Origin: Brassica napus
Taxonomy: Eukaryota; Streptophyta; Magnoliopsida; Brassicales; Brassicaceae
Assembly: GCF_020379485.1 (NCBI RefSeq)
Contig: NC_063439.1
Span: 19,186,598-19,250,597, forward strand
DNA length: 64,000 nt
Reading direction: 5' to 3'
In this document: piece after piece, positions 10,660 through 23,277 of the stretch
Layout: each line of letters begins with the position of its first letter
How positions within the stretch are numbered: the stretch's first letter is position 1
Position numbers and translations under genes: made by a program
Notes under the pieces: generated by a model
What the model saw: the letters and a program-made list of their open reading frames with translations, nothing else
Database searches by the model: none
What the model was told of the DNA's origin: nothing

Positions 10660-12246
10660 ATGGAGTTCGGATCCAGACGAACCTACACGACGATGCCGTC
10701 CAAGCTCCGATCTTCACGTCTCTTACTCATTTCTCTCCTCCTTCTCCTCTTCTACTCCACCACCCTTCTCCGCCGTCCCACCCCTCCAAACCTCCTCTCT
10801 CCTCCGCCGTGCGATCTCTTCTCCGGCCGATGGGTCTACACTCCAGAAACCCCGAAGCCCCTGTACGACGAGACGTGCCCGTTCCACAGAAACGCTTGGA
10901 ACTGCTTAAAGAACAAGCGAGAGAACATGGAGGTGATCAATTCGTGGAGATGGGTGCCCGACGGGTGCGGGCTGAGTCGGATTGACCCGACCCGGTTTCT
11001 AGAGAGGATGAGGAACAAGAACATAGGCTTCGTAGGGGATTCTCTGAACGAGAATTTCGTGGTTTCGTTGCTGTGTATACTTAGAGTGGCAGATCCGAGT
11101 GCTGTCAAGTGGAAAAAGAAGAAAGCTTGGCGTGGTTCTTACTTCCCTAAGTTTAATGTCACTGTGGCTTATCACAGATCCGTTCTTCTCGCTAAATACA
11201 AGTAAAAGTCTCTTACTCTTCACTAAAGTTTATGCCTTTATGCTTTGAAACAGAGTAACCAAAAGCTCTTCAAAGGATCAAGTTCTAGTCTTGTCCCAAG
11301 TTATAAGCTTGTTAGGTGTCTTTGAATGCCATTGAAGTTTAAAGTAGAATGAGAATGTGTATTTGTATGTGTTGAAATGTTGCTCTAAACTGATATGATA
11401 AAGGTGGCAGCCGAGAAGCTAATGAAGACGGAGTTAAAGGAGCTTATCGAGTAGATGTTGATGTTCCTGCTGATGAGTGGATCAATGTCACTAGCTTCTA
11501 CCATGTTCTCATTTTTAACTCTGGCCATTGGTAAATTACTTCTATCCTTATAACCTATTGGATTTTGTTTCTTACAACTTTGTGAAGAATAAGCATTAAG
11601 CATTCAAAGTGTATTTGGTTGTTAGGTGGGGTTACGATAAGTTTCCTAAAGAGACACCTCTTGTCTTCTACCGAAAGGGAAAGCCGATACATCCTCCTCT
11701 TGATATAATCCAAGGATTTGAAGTAGTCCTTCAACATATGGTTTCTTATATCCAGCGACAAGTCCCGGCAAAGACCCTTAAGTTCTGGCGCTTGCAATCA
11801 CCGAGGCATTTCTATGGCGGTGATTGGAACCAGAACGGTAGTTGTTTGCTCGATAAACCACTCGCCAAAGACCAGGTACTATGCTAACTAGTTTTATTGA
11901 AGAAGTTCTGTTTCTTCAATCTTGCTTATTATCTGGATTCTCCTTGATGCTAAGACCTAGACAGCTTGACTTGTGGTTTGATCCCAGGAACAATGGAGTG
12001 AACAAAGAAGCAAGAAGGATTAATCAAATTATCAAGAGCGAGTTGCAAAACACAGAGATCAAGCTACTTGATCTGACCCATCTGAGCGAATACAGAGCAG
12101 ATGCTCATCCTGCTATCTGGTTAGGGAAACAGGATGCGGTGGCCATATGGGGACAAGACTGTATGCATTGGTGCCTACCTGGTGTTCCAGACACATGGGT
12201 GGATATCTTAGCTGAACTCATTCTCAGTAACTCAAAAACAGAGTGA
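10660..12246 (+). CDS. TBL12: TRICHOME BIREFRINGENCE-LIKE (TBL12-type) wall polysaccharide O-acetyltransferase
   Basis: Four exons (10660-11201, 11411-11530, 11626-11875, 11965-12246) give 397 residues. The N-terminus has a basic stretch and one hydrophobic segment (LLISLLLLLFYSTTLL), as in Golgi type II membrane proteins. The TBL domain follows with CDLFSGRWV and NSWRWVPDGCGL. The esterase-like GDS motif is in GFVGDSLNEN. The C-terminal DxxH motif is in QDCMHWCLPGVPDTW. Family members transfer acetyl groups to xylan, mannan or pectin; the substrate of TBL12 is not known to me. The acceptor of exon 2 is odd: the expected one at 11403/11404 leads to a stop within seven codons, while AG at 11409-11410 restores the frame (see findings). 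Another in-frame Met at 10693 is possible, but 10660 fits the family. By order this matches At5g64470. Confidence 0.85.
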
Positions 12247-12578
12247 ATACAACCGAGAGGCTTGCTTGGGTTTGGAAAGTCAAAATATGTCTGAAAGGAT
12301 TCACCTTTTTACTGTAAAAATGGTTCATTTTTTGTAGGGTTTCTTTGTTCCTTTTCCAAGATACACACACCACCTTCACAAACACACAAACATTTAACTT
12401 GTATTGTGATTCTAACTATCTGAAAGTTTCCACCTTTGGCTTAAGAAAGAAAAGTATCTGAATTGGTTCCACCTTTGGCTTAGGACAAAGACATTAATAC
12501 TTACTCTTTGTCATAAAAGGCATAAAAGGATTCATTTTTATAGGATAAAGGTCAAAAGAGAGAGGAGAGCAGAGAAAG
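12247..12578. other. TBL12-like 3'UTR and promoter of the next gene
   Basis: About 330 bp without a gene. It contains a direct repeat, TTCCACCTTTGGCTTA, near 12428 and 12467. Function unknown. Confidence 0.4.
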
Positions 12579-13142
12579 ATGTCGCTGAGGTTACTTCATC
12601 TTCTACCCCAAAACACTTCCTTCAATCGGAATCTCGAGTTTAGCCGTGTGTTGACCCGACCCGTAACCAGGATTCAGTGCATCAGGAGAGAGGATGAAGA
12701 CGATGGCATCATCAGCAACAGGAGGACGAGGAAGGCCAAGAATAAGAAGAAGAAAACAATGAGCGATTCGGAGCTGGCGAAGGATTTGGCGAGAGAGATC
12801 GGGAAGGCGAACACGGTGTCGGAACAGAGACGAGAAGCGATGAAGAAGAGCGGTGAGATTCTGTGGGGAGAGTTCTGTAAGCATGTGGGTTTGAAAGAAG
12901 AGGAGATGAGGGTTAAATGGAGGAAGATTGGAGAAGAAGAGAAAGTGGTTCTGGTTAGAGAGTTTGTGGATGAGTGGGGTGTTGATTTTCAGCCTTTGTC
13001 TGTTAGATCTGTTAAGGAAATGGTGGAGGAAGAGTGTTTGGTTTCTGACAAAACAACCGAGCCTTCTTCTTCTTCTTCTTCTGCGATGTCTTCGTTTTCT
13101 GGGTTGTTTCCTGGTCTAAAGAGAATCATAGGCTTTGAGTAA
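12579..13142 (+). CDS. Uncharacterised, probably plastid-targeted plant protein
   Basis: Single-exon frame of 187 residues. The first ~35 residues are rich in R, S, T and L with few acids, consistent with a transit peptide (inference). A basic lysine cluster follows (residues 52-60), then a mostly helical charged region with the core SGEILWGEFCKHVGL and EFVDEWGVDFQPLSV. A serine run and a hydrophobic C-terminus (FSGLFPGLKRIIGFE) end the protein. The position between the TBL12-like and spinster-like genes matches Arabidopsis At5g64480, an unknown protein. I cannot assign a function. Codon use and the conserved C-terminus indicate a real gene. Confidence 0.75.
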   Translation: MSLRLLHLLPQNTSFNRNLEFSRVLTRPVTRIQCIRREDEDDGIISNRRTRKAKNKKKKTMSDSELAKDLAREIGKANTVSEQRREAMKKSGEILWGEFCKHVGLKEEEMRVKWRKIGEEEKVVLVREFVDEWGVDFQPLSVRSVKEMVEEECLVSDKTTEPSSSSSSAMSSFSGLFPGLKRIIGFE

Positions 13143-13922
13143 AAAGCTTCTTCAATCTTTTTTTTTTATAAATCATGTTTTTGTTCTGCATATTTTCAGC
13201 AAAGATGACAGCTTTTGTTGCAAATATGATCATGTTCTCTGTTGAGCTGAAATCTAAAGCAACAACTAGTTTATACATTAAGAAGAACTCTGGCATTGAG
13301 CATAATTAAAATTGTATATAAATTGTTTAATTCTGCAAGAAATCCTTCTGAGATGTTTTTTTGTTGTTAATCATTATCATTATAACATACATGGGGCCAT
13401 GGGGGGTGTTATGTGCATCTAAATGGGTAAACTAGTACTAGTCCAAAACGTAGTTAACACTTCTTTCCATTCTGATAGGCTTTGGAGTCAGTGGGAGAGG
13501 TTTTGGGTAAGATGGAGAAGAACGTCTTCAAATGAGATAACGTTTGAACAAAGGAGAGAAGTGACATAGTTCTAATGGTGAAATGGGCTCGAGCTATGAG
13601 TCAATTCGTGAAGATAGTTATCAATGGATCTATTCTGTCGTCTATTGAAAACTAGTATAACTTCTCATGTTTTAGTTCCAAAGGCACATTGAGCCAGATA
13701 AGAGCTCAGTTTTCAACTAAACCTTAGCCACCACCATGATTCAAATTGTCATTGTTTTGTTCCTAATTAAATGAATAAAAAAATTATAAGACGAAAGAAA
13801 AATCAAAACTTGAGAAGACCGACTTGTATAATAATATCTTGCCTTTGAATTCAATTAATTACAAGAATAGCCTCCTGGGAATATCCAAAATTCGCATCTT
13901 TTTGGAGCTTCCTCCCATCCCC
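13143..13922. other. Spacer, no gene seen
   Basis: This covers the 3' flank of the 187-residue gene and the promoter of the spinster-like gene. Arabidopsis has an ARM-repeat gene (At5g64490) around here by memory; nothing like it is visible, so it appears lost at this position. Confidence 0.4.
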
Positions 13923-16900
13923 ATGGATGTTGTAGACGGAGGAGTTGATCGGGGGCAAAACCGTAGAGCAACTATGGAGAGGGATTCAGATGATAAGATC
14001 GCAGACCCTTCTTGGTTCTCTCCTAAAAAGTAATCTTTCTCTCCTTTCTTTATTCTTCATTGTATATGTTTCTTAGGTCAACAACATACAATTTGGGGCG
14101 AAAGGTAGAAGCTTTGACTTCATGGTCTCAATGAAGTATGAAACATTACAATCTGCTGATTAGTTCTATTTAAGGGAAGTGTTCTGTACATTTAAGGATC
14201 GGTCATGTTTTTGATTGAAAGCAGTCTACTTTATTCTTATATTTTGTATAATCAAACTCTGGGTCACATTTTAGTTTTCTGGAATTAGCAGAGGACCAGC
14301 TCATAGTACAGATCAGAACAAGAATTTGCTGTTAAATGGGCATGAAGATTCCACTTGTTGTTGTTGTTGCTGGATAAGATAAAACTCTTTTAATGTATAT
14401 TGCTAAAAAACAAGAAATCTCAGTGGCTGTTTGATTGATGAGTGTTTTTATTTACTTAGCATTGATTTTGTCTCGTTTTTGTGTTTATATGCAGGCTTCT
14501 CTTTGTGTTTTGTGTAGTCAACTTGATAAATTATATAGATCGTGGAGCTATAGCAAGTAACGGTGTGAATGGGAGTCTTGGTACTTGCACCTCGACTGGT
14601 ACATGTTCATCTGGCAGCGGAATACAGTAAGAATATTCTGACTTTGATCGGATTCTAGTTTAAGCTCGACCTGACCATCTATCAAGAATATTAGACTATT
14701 ATGTGAAAGCAGTTTAGTTATTATTAATGTCCATGGTTGTGCTACACAGGGGGGATTTCAACTTGAGCAATTTTCAAGATGGAGTTTTGTCTTCTGCTTT
14801 CATGGTTGGCCTTCTTGTCGCCTCTCCTATCTTTGCTTCTGTAGCCAAGAGGTGTGTAATACTGGTTTCAGCCCAAAGTTCTGAGTACAAACGCATCATT
14901 TTTCTATCGACTTTGAATGTACAATCTCATTAACTTTTAAGCTCTGTGTTGCAGTGTTAATCCGTTTAGACTTATTGGAATTGGATTATCCATATGGACT
15001 CTGGCTGTGATTGGCTGTGGTTTATCCTTTGATTTCTGGTCCATCACATTCTGTCGAATGTGAGTGTATTAGATTCCATTTACTTCTCAATTATGTATCT
15101 TTCCTATCCTATTATTATTTTCAAAAATCATATACTTAAATTTGTCACCTTATTCAGGTTTGTTGGTGTTGGTGAGGCATCATTTGTAAGCCTCGCTGCC
15201 CCATTTATCGACGATAATGCCCCTCATGCTCAGGTAGCTACTTCTGGAATGTATATGTTCACTGCAGTAAAAGGATGTTAATAATTTTAACTAAGATCTT
15301 GTATTGTCTGATCATTCACAAGTCGCATTTGTTTTTTTGTTATAACCAGAAATCGGCGTGGCTTGCTATGTTCTACATGTGTATTCCGACAGGATATGCT
15401 CTTGGCTATGTATATGGTGGACTGGTGAGTTATTAAACGATATTCTTACTAAACGGTTTCGCCAGTGACCTCTGTTACACTCTATCCGTTTTTTTCGTGT
15501 AGGTGGGGAGTGTTCTTCCGTGGCGTGCTGCATTTTGGGGAGAAGCAATACTTATGCTTCCTTTTGCTGTTCTAGGTTTTGTTATCAAACCCTTGCATCT
15601 GAAAGGTGCGTCTTCCAAGTTACAAAACACACACTATGTTCCTCATAGACTTTAACTATATCTTCTGAGTCGTCTTGTTTGGTTACCTTCAGGTTTCGCT
15701 CCAGATGATAAAGGAAAAAACAGGACAGATAACTTAAACGTTTTACCAACTGGTTATGGGTTCTCAGCTGTCTTGAAAGACTTGAAACTGCTTTTGGTAG
15801 ATAAGGTTTATGTTACAAACATTCTCGGTAACCATTTCTTCCTTCTAGTGTGTGTTCAAGAGCATTTGTGTCGTTTCTATGATTGTTGTTTACCTGTAAC
15901 TTTTCTTTTCTTTTATTCAGGGTATATTGCTTACAACTTTGTCTTAGGCGCATATTCTTATTGGGGTCCAAAGGCTGGTTATAACATATACAAAATGGTA
16001 ATAAATCACAAGCAGGTTTTCATTTCCATGTGTTAAAAAGTATATTGATCGCTTGATGTCTTGATCCGTTTTGCTTTGCAGGAAAACGCTGATATGATAT
16101 TTGGAGGGATTACAGTTATCTGTGGAATCGTTGGAACATTGTCTGGAGGAGTGGTCTTAGATTTCATGGATGCTACAATCTCAAATGCTTTCAAGGTATA
16201 AATCCTCACTTGCACAACTTGTGGTTGATCTTACTAAAACCAGTAATGTGTTTCTGTATTGTGCAGCTACTATCAGTTTCAACATTTATAGGAGGGTTGT
16301 TCTGCTTTGCTGCTTTCTGTTTCAAGAGCATGTATGCCTTTCTAGCTCTTTTTGCTGTTGGTGAACTTCTCGTCTTTGCCACTCAGGTAAATCTCGGTTT
16401 CTGCTAATATTCAAATCCTTGATTCTGCTATGTCTTACAAAAGCCGCCTCTTCTAAAATTTATTTGCATCATGTTTTTAAGGGTCCTGTGAATTTCATAG
16501 TTCTCCATTGTGTGAAACCAAGTTTGAGACCACTTGCAATGGCCATGTCTACTGTCTCCATCCACATCTTTGGAGATGTTCCTTCCTCACCACTCGTTGG
16601 AGTTCTTCAGGTTAGTTTCTCAGATGTATCCACAAGCCTTGGTTTGAGCCATCAACTGTATTAAATTCTCATTTGTTCTCATCTAATGCAGGACTACGTG
16701 CACAACTGGAGAGTGACCGCTCTTGTTCTTACATTTGTTCTCTTTCCAGCTGCTGCAATTTGGTTCATAGGTTCGGTTCTTAGCCAGACACTGGGAATTC
16801 ACAAGTTTCTTTTTAGTTTTAAATGGGAAAGTAAATGATTTTTACTGTGTTTGGGACTTTACAGGGATCTTCCTAAACAGTGTGGATCGTTATAACGAAG

Positions 16901-16962
16901 ATTCGGAGCCTGATGCAGTGACCAGAGAATCAGCCGTTGCCCCCCTTCTGGAGGAAGCATGA
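13923..16962 (+). CDS. Spinster-like major facilitator superfamily transporter
   Basis: Fourteen exons with GT-AG introns give an unbroken frame of 483 residues: 13923-14029, 14495-14626, 14750-14851, 14955-15059, 15158-15233, 15350-15424, 15503-15605, 15693-15827, 15921-15997, 16082-16195, 16267-16386, 16482-16610, 16692-16770, 16865-16962. A hydrophilic N-terminus leads to a first membrane span with LINYIDRGAI, the spinster signature, and FNLSNFQDGVLSSAFMVG in span 2. FRLIGIGLSIWTLAV, FVGVGEASFVSLAAPFI and PTGYALGYVYGG are the typical MFS half-domain motifs; about 12 spans are expected. The C-terminus carries an acidic dileucine-like ESAVAPLLEE. Animal spinster proteins act in late endosomes/lysosomes as lysolipid or sphingolipid carriers; the plant substrate is not established. 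By order it matches At5g64500. The start is the first Met in a hydrophilic leader. Confidence 0.92.
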
Positions 16963-17225
16963 GACAACAACGAAATACAAACTAACAATGTCACAGTGTA
17001 CCAAGAATCAATCTATGTAATGGTTTATTCATCTCTTTCTCTATTTTCTTGTACAAAGATAAGTATTTAAACATAAACAGTTACCTTCAAGTTGTATATT
17101 ACTTGTTCTTTTGTTATGTTTCACACTTGCAGCAATATTGAAACTTCCATTATTTAATTTGGTAACTAGTTGTTTCCTAGTAGTTGTAATATTTTATATG
17201 CGAGTCTGTGACCATAATAAACAAA

Positions 17226-17299
17226 GGTTTCGTGGTGTAGTTGGTTATCACGTCAGTCTAACACACTGAAGGTCTCCGGTTCGAACCCGGGCGAAGCCA
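17226..17299 (+). tRNA. tRNA-Val (anticodon AAC)
   Basis: A 74-nt cloverleaf can be folded by eye. The acceptor stem pairs GGTTTCG with CGAAGCC (one G-U), followed by discriminator A. The D arm holds the A box TGGTGTAGTTGG. The anticodon stem TCAGT/ACTGA encloses the loop CTAACAC, giving anticodon AAC. The T arm holds the B box GGTTCGAACCC. CCA is not encoded. A T-rich run (TTCTCTTTTTT) directly downstream can end Pol III transcription. There is no intron. Confidence 0.96.
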
Positions 17300-17312
17300 T
17301 TCTCTTTTTTCT
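17300..17312 (+). terminator. Pol III terminator of tRNA-Val
   Basis: The T-rich stretch TTCTCTTTTTT begins one base after the discriminator. A run of four or more T is the usual Pol III stop. Confidence 0.75.
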
Positions 17313-17327
17313 AGCCGAGCTTCTTTA

Positions 17328-17427
17328 AACGACGTCGTTACGTGTAACCGTTTCCACGTCACACAACTTATAATCTCGCGCCACATCACTTCCTTCATTC
17401 TTATTGGTTACTTACCTACACGTCATC
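17328..17427 (-). promoter_or_regulatory. ER-stress/bZIP element cluster upstream of TIN1
   Basis: Three ACGT-core elements lie within 100 bp upstream of the TIN1 start. CCACGTCA at 17354-17361 is the reverse complement of TGACGTGG, the classic unfolded-protein-response element core. ACACGTCATC at 17418-17427 is the reverse of GATGACGTGT, a bZIP60/XBP1-type site. AACGACGTCGTT at 17328-17339 is a palindromic GACGTC box. ATTGG (17403-17407) is an inverted CCAAT box 10 bp from the second site. This agrees with the known induction of TIN1 by tunicamycin. Confidence 0.65.
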
Positions 17428-17593
17428 ATCCCCTCCCTCGAGAACACGCCGTTTTAAAGGTCTCTAGAACAATCCACATCCTTCTCATTCGAAAATAACC
17501 AGAAAAAAAAAAATCCAAGTCCCTTCTAATTTTGCACTGGTCTTGTAATTATATAATCTCGAGGTTCTGATATCTTTTTTTTTATTACAATCC

Positions 17594-19451
17594 ATGATGG
17601 GTCGCAGATCATTGGTTGGTGTCGGAGCTCTGTTTCTGATTCTCTTAACAACGTTTCCATCGTCAAGAGCTTTGGTTTCGTCTCCTGAAGCTAACCATCA
17701 TTACCCTAAAGCCATCTCGGTAAGAAGCTTTCTGAGTTTGTGATTAATTCTCTGAAAGTCATAACCTTTTTGTGGTTCTGATGATCAATAGCGTTCAAAA
17801 CCCTGACATATTCATCAAAAGGTTTTGTCTTTTTAGTCTCTCAGAACAGGAAAGTTGATTCCTTTTTCTTGGTATACACGTTTTGTTAGGATTTGAAGGA
17901 AGCAATTGTGAAGGGACTTGGGTTCCAATCAGAAGAAGTCAAGATCTCTGGGTTTGATGTGAGGGATGCATTGGTAGGGCATGCTGTTTCTTATGAGTTT
18001 GATCTTGAGATTGATAAGAAAGTTCTTCCCATCAAGCTTCTTGAAGATGTGAACCGATGGGAGTACGTTGACCTCCCAATTTTCCAAGTGGAACAACCTA
18101 ATGGACCTGTGGATGAGAATGGTTTGGTTCCTATGAGGAACAAGAAGAAGTCTGGTGATGTTTCGCCTGTTTTAGCTCCGTTTCAACTCGCTGGCCCCAT
18201 GGAACTTTGGATCCAAGATGCTAACGACATGCGTCTTTCATTGCCTGTAAGTAAAAAAAATATTCATATATGTTTATATTGTTCTAAAAATCGGTCTAGA
18301 GGGTGCCTAGGCTACAACTTGGTCCTAGGCTACAATTTTAGCTATATTTATACAACTCAATAAATAGGTTTATACTAAATCGGTTTAAATCAGTCTTAAT
18401 TAGTTTGTTAAATTATGCAAAAATAATGTTAGTATAAATCTACAAATTTGTCTAATTCTTTTTTTGTTTTGTATATCTAATTTTGATAATTAGTCAAAAT
18501 AGTTTTATAATTAAATCCAAAAATTAAAATATAAGTAGAAAATATATATAAAATAAATCAATAATAATTCATTCTAGTTGATTTCTTGAACATACGAGTT
18601 GTGTATTGATTGTTCTTGTCGGAAATGTGCAGTATGATGTGGATGCTGGTGTTTTGAAGAAAGTGATATTAGGAGATGGTGCTGTTGTTACTGTCAAAGG
18701 AGCTAGATCAGTTAGCCTGCGTCACCCTATTGATTTGCCACTTCCATTAAACCAAAGCTCCAGCGAGTTTGCCTCTGGTCTTCTCTCATTAGCTGAGCAG
18801 CTTCGACGTGGTGCTTCATCAACTGATCAAGAAACCCCACTTCTCTCTCTCCGCATTGTTGGTCCTACTTCACTTGCATCGACCTCGCAGTCTCCTGAGA
18901 GCAAACTCAAGCTTAAGCGCCTTGCCCCTGGACTTGTGGAACTATCTTCCATGTCTAAAGACAAAGGTAGTAGTAGTAGTAGTGTCACAACAATTGACGG
19001 TGTTACTACAACTGTCCTCACGCCAAGGGAGTTCACAACCATGTGGCCGATCACTTCAATCAACGGCTCAAACGCTAACTTACTCGGCTTTGAGAAGCTG
19101 TTGACCTCTGTTTTAGGTCCCAAAGCTCAGGAAGAAGGTTCTTTTAAGGTGCTGAAAGCAAATGTTGCAGCTCAAACGTTTATGAAGATTGGTTTTGGTG
19201 TAGAGAGGAAGCTGAGGGAAGGTGATCTTGAAGGATTAAACTTTCCAGAATGGAGAACAAAACCAAAAACAATGCGAATGCATTTTGAGGTTCTTGCTAA
19301 GGTTGATGGTGACAAGGTTGTGCCAGAGAATGTAATGAGGGTTGATCCTATACCGTTGGAGGATACGGTTGCGCAGAATGTGATTACTGGAAATGTAACC
19401 ATGTCGAAACTTCCAATCGTTCAGCCTCCTCCAAGCCCTTTCACCTTGTAA
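17594..19451 (+). CDS. TIN1: TIN1 (tunicamycin-induced 1), plant-specific ER-stress protein
   Basis: Three exons (17594-17719, 17890-18246, 18633-19451) give 433 residues. The N-terminus MMGRRSLVGVGALFLILL plus a short polar tail looks like a cleavable signal peptide ending near residue 26. The remainder is soluble, with SEEVKISGFDVRDALVGHAV, NRWEYVDLPIFQVEQP and LRHPIDLPLPLNQSS matching Arabidopsis TIN1 (At5g64510) almost residue for residue. A serine run (SSSSSV) and a variable proline-rich C-terminus (QPPPSPFTL) are lineage-specific. TIN1 is induced by the unfolded protein response, is ER-associated and affects pollen surface structure in Arabidopsis; the biochemical role is unknown. Two ATG codons are adjacent at 17594 and 17597; I take the first. 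Intron 2 (386 bp) contains AT-rich repeat sequence (see repeat entry). Confidence 0.95.
18281..18600. repeat. MITE-like insertion in TIN1 intron 2
   Basis: It begins GTTCTAAAAATCGG with a double GCCTAGGC/TCCTAGGC motif, then AT-rich sequence with TAAATCGGTTTAAATC. It resembles the element at 32527-33112 (start GGTTCTAAAACG) and the AT-rich block at 49190-49420. Ends are not defined. Confidence 0.45.
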
Positions 19452-20510
19452 ATCATGTGGGGATAGTTGATGTTTTATGAGAAAATTTAATGACTTGGCA
19501 TACACGTCTTTGTTTTCCTTAATTTACTAACCGTATCTGCAGAAGAAGTGTATGTTATATACTTCCACTGCTACTTGTAATTACAACACTTTTTGGTTTA
19601 AATATACATGATATTATGATAATGGCTTCGTTAGAGTGGGTGTCAAAATGTGCTCGCTTAGTTTATTCAGATCTTTCATGAGCTATTCCAATTTAATTCA
19701 ATTATTATATGATCTTTCACATGTATATTCTAATTCACATTATTTAGATCATGAACTAAATAAACTAATTTACGATCAAATATAAATTATAAAAACAATT
19801 ATAAATAAAATATAGAATAAAATAATTTTCATAATTTAAAATTAAAATATTATAAATCCAAAAATTAAATATTAATACTGAATAAAACCAAAGTCTAATA
19901 ATAAATTAAATAAAAAGCAAAATCAGTATCCAAAAATCTGTTCAACTTAAAGAGTCTAAAAGATGATTCATTCAAAGTCTTCATCTATTTAAATCATAAA
20001 GATATATATTTCGTACGAGAGTCTTAGAAATATTTTGTTGGGCAATTGCACTAGATAGCTACGATTGAAACATTATTTAGGTAAATGGATAATTCACTAT
20101 TGACAAAATCATAATCCCGACTTTTACCCCTATGTCTAACACTACACTATTTCTGACAGGTTTTTTTGCAAGTTGTAATTTCTTTTAAAATTATTTAAAT
20201 TTCCTCCCTTTCTCTCTTTTCTATGGATCTAAAGAGAAAAAAATCAGAAACAAAAATCCTAGAAAAGGTTAATAAAACATGCGATGGAAAGAATTGAGAT
20301 CTTGATATTTGTTAGGCTGATATCCTAACATCCATAAAAAGAAATATGAATCTTCTCTAATTTATTTTACTTTGATCTTCTCGTACCTTCTTTCTCTGCA
20401 CATTTATTTTTTTGACTCTATTTTTTTATCTCTGGATTTTTCTTTAGGTTTAATTTCAAGCTCTGTTTTCAAGATCTGTTTTTTTTTTGTTTCTTTAGGA
20501 TCTGGTTGAA
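19452..20510. other. AT-rich spacer, no gene seen
   Basis: 3' flank of TIN1, then AT-rich DNA with no credible reading frame. An XRCC2-like gene would be expected in this interval from Arabidopsis gene order and is not found here or further right up to XND1. Confidence 0.5.
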
Positions 20511-20534
20511 AACATATCAACACCATCAGGATTT

Positions 20535-20720
20535 TTCCGTCACGCCGCATCTCCTCACCGCCTCGCCGCATCTCCTCACCGCCTCGCCGCATCTCCGCTA
20601 CGTTGCATCTCTTGCTCTGCCACCGCCACGTCTCCTTGTTCAGCGACCGCTGCAACTTCTTGCACCTCCAGCGTAACTCCTTGCACCTCCGCCGCCGCAA
20701 CTCCTCCCACCACTCTGCCT
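20535..20720. repeat. Short GC-rich tandem repeat
   Basis: Imperfect copies of a ~21-bp unit (CGCCGCATCTCCTCACCGCCT), then diverged CACCTCC/GCCGC units. It causes spurious reading frames on both strands. Confidence 0.6.
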
Positions 20721-20964
20721 CTGCTGTTCATTCCACCTTCAGCATCACCAATCACCCTACACCTGCCCGAAATGTTTTCTATTTATTTTTACTTTTGTTT
20801 GCCATATCCGTATGTTACATAAACTAGAAAGAGAATATGTATAAGCCGTAAAGATTGAAATCAAATTCTAAAAATTGTAGAAGTTTTGTTTTTAATGTGG
20901 TTGTTATTTGTGCCAACTCAAGGTGTGTTGTAGCAATTAGTGAAAATGGCTTAGTGTTTAAAAT

Positions 20965-21195
20965 TACGTTTTTAGGGTTTTATTTAGTGTTTATGATTTA
21001 GGGTTACACCTTTAATGTTTAAGGTTAGGGTTTAGGTTTAGGATTAGGGTTTAGAATTTAAAGATTTAGATTTAGGGTTATGTTTCAGGATTAGGATTTA
21101 GAATTAGTGTTTAGGGTTTAGGATTAGAATTTTGTATTTAGGGTTTAATGTTTAAGGATATATGGTTTATGGTTTAGTGTTAGGGTTCATGAATA
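20965..21195 (+). repeat. Degenerate telomere-like tract (TTTAGGG family)
   Basis: About 230 bp dominated by variants of the plant telomere unit: AGGGTTTAG, AGGATTAGGG, AGGGTTTATTT and similar, all in the same orientation. It is an interstitial, strongly diverged tract. Confidence 0.7.
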
Positions 21196-21319
21196 TGATT
21201 TTGGGTTTAAAATTTAAATTTTTTTTTTTAAAGACTTTCATATTAAATATTTTTGGTTTTTTTTTTCAAACATACAACGGCTGGAAATTAAATAAAACTA
21301 AAAAAAACTTAAAAATGAA

Positions 21320-22540
<1,221 letters not shown>

Positions 22541-22599
22541 TTTCGAGAGAGATGATGCCCCTTTCCCCCTTTAGGATTTAAGATTTAGTATTAATATTG

Positions 22600-23277
22600 T
22601 TTATTTATTACCGGTTTTAATAAGTATTTTATTATGATAACATAAGATTAATCCTAAAAATACATGTGGCTTCTGAATTACAAGACCAAACCATTATCGT
22701 TTAGTAGCCAAAATAAATGGTTTAATATTCTGTAAATTTAGGGTTGATGATGAAAATATCTGGCACTCCACATACATTTTATTGAAAAATATTTTTCCTT
22801 GTAATACATCATTACGATTTTGCAGGCCTACCTACAAACAACAGTGTGCCTATCTATACTACTTGCAAATCGATTTGGGACAAGAGAGTAATTATGCTTA
22901 TCTTCCTCTATCTGACTAGCTAATTAACTTATTTTCTGCATGGATTCCTAATAATCTTTTTTTTTATGGTTTTCTAGCCAAATTGGCCTATTTTGTTTTA
23001 CATTTTATTTTAAAGATATATGATATAAGGATTGATATTCATATTTTTTACATTTTATATATATAAAAACCTTTTTGGATTACATTTTAATTTTAGAAGA
23101 TAAATATGATTAATATAATATGATTAATATGAAAACTAAATTTCTTATATACAAAAATAGAATTCATCCACATAAATTTATAAATAGTATAAAACGACCA
23201 AACTCATGAGGTAACTCATATTCGTTAAAAATCGTTCATAACTTAATTTAAATTTTTTCTATTAAAAAAAAAAAGTA
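22600..23277. other. AT-rich spacer, no gene seen
   Basis: No reading frame or repeat boundary that I can define. Confidence 0.4.

Noticed and set aside
20404..20700. 98-residue arginine/glutamate-rich frame on minus
   Set aside because: It is generated by a short GC-rich tandem repeat; no conserved domain.
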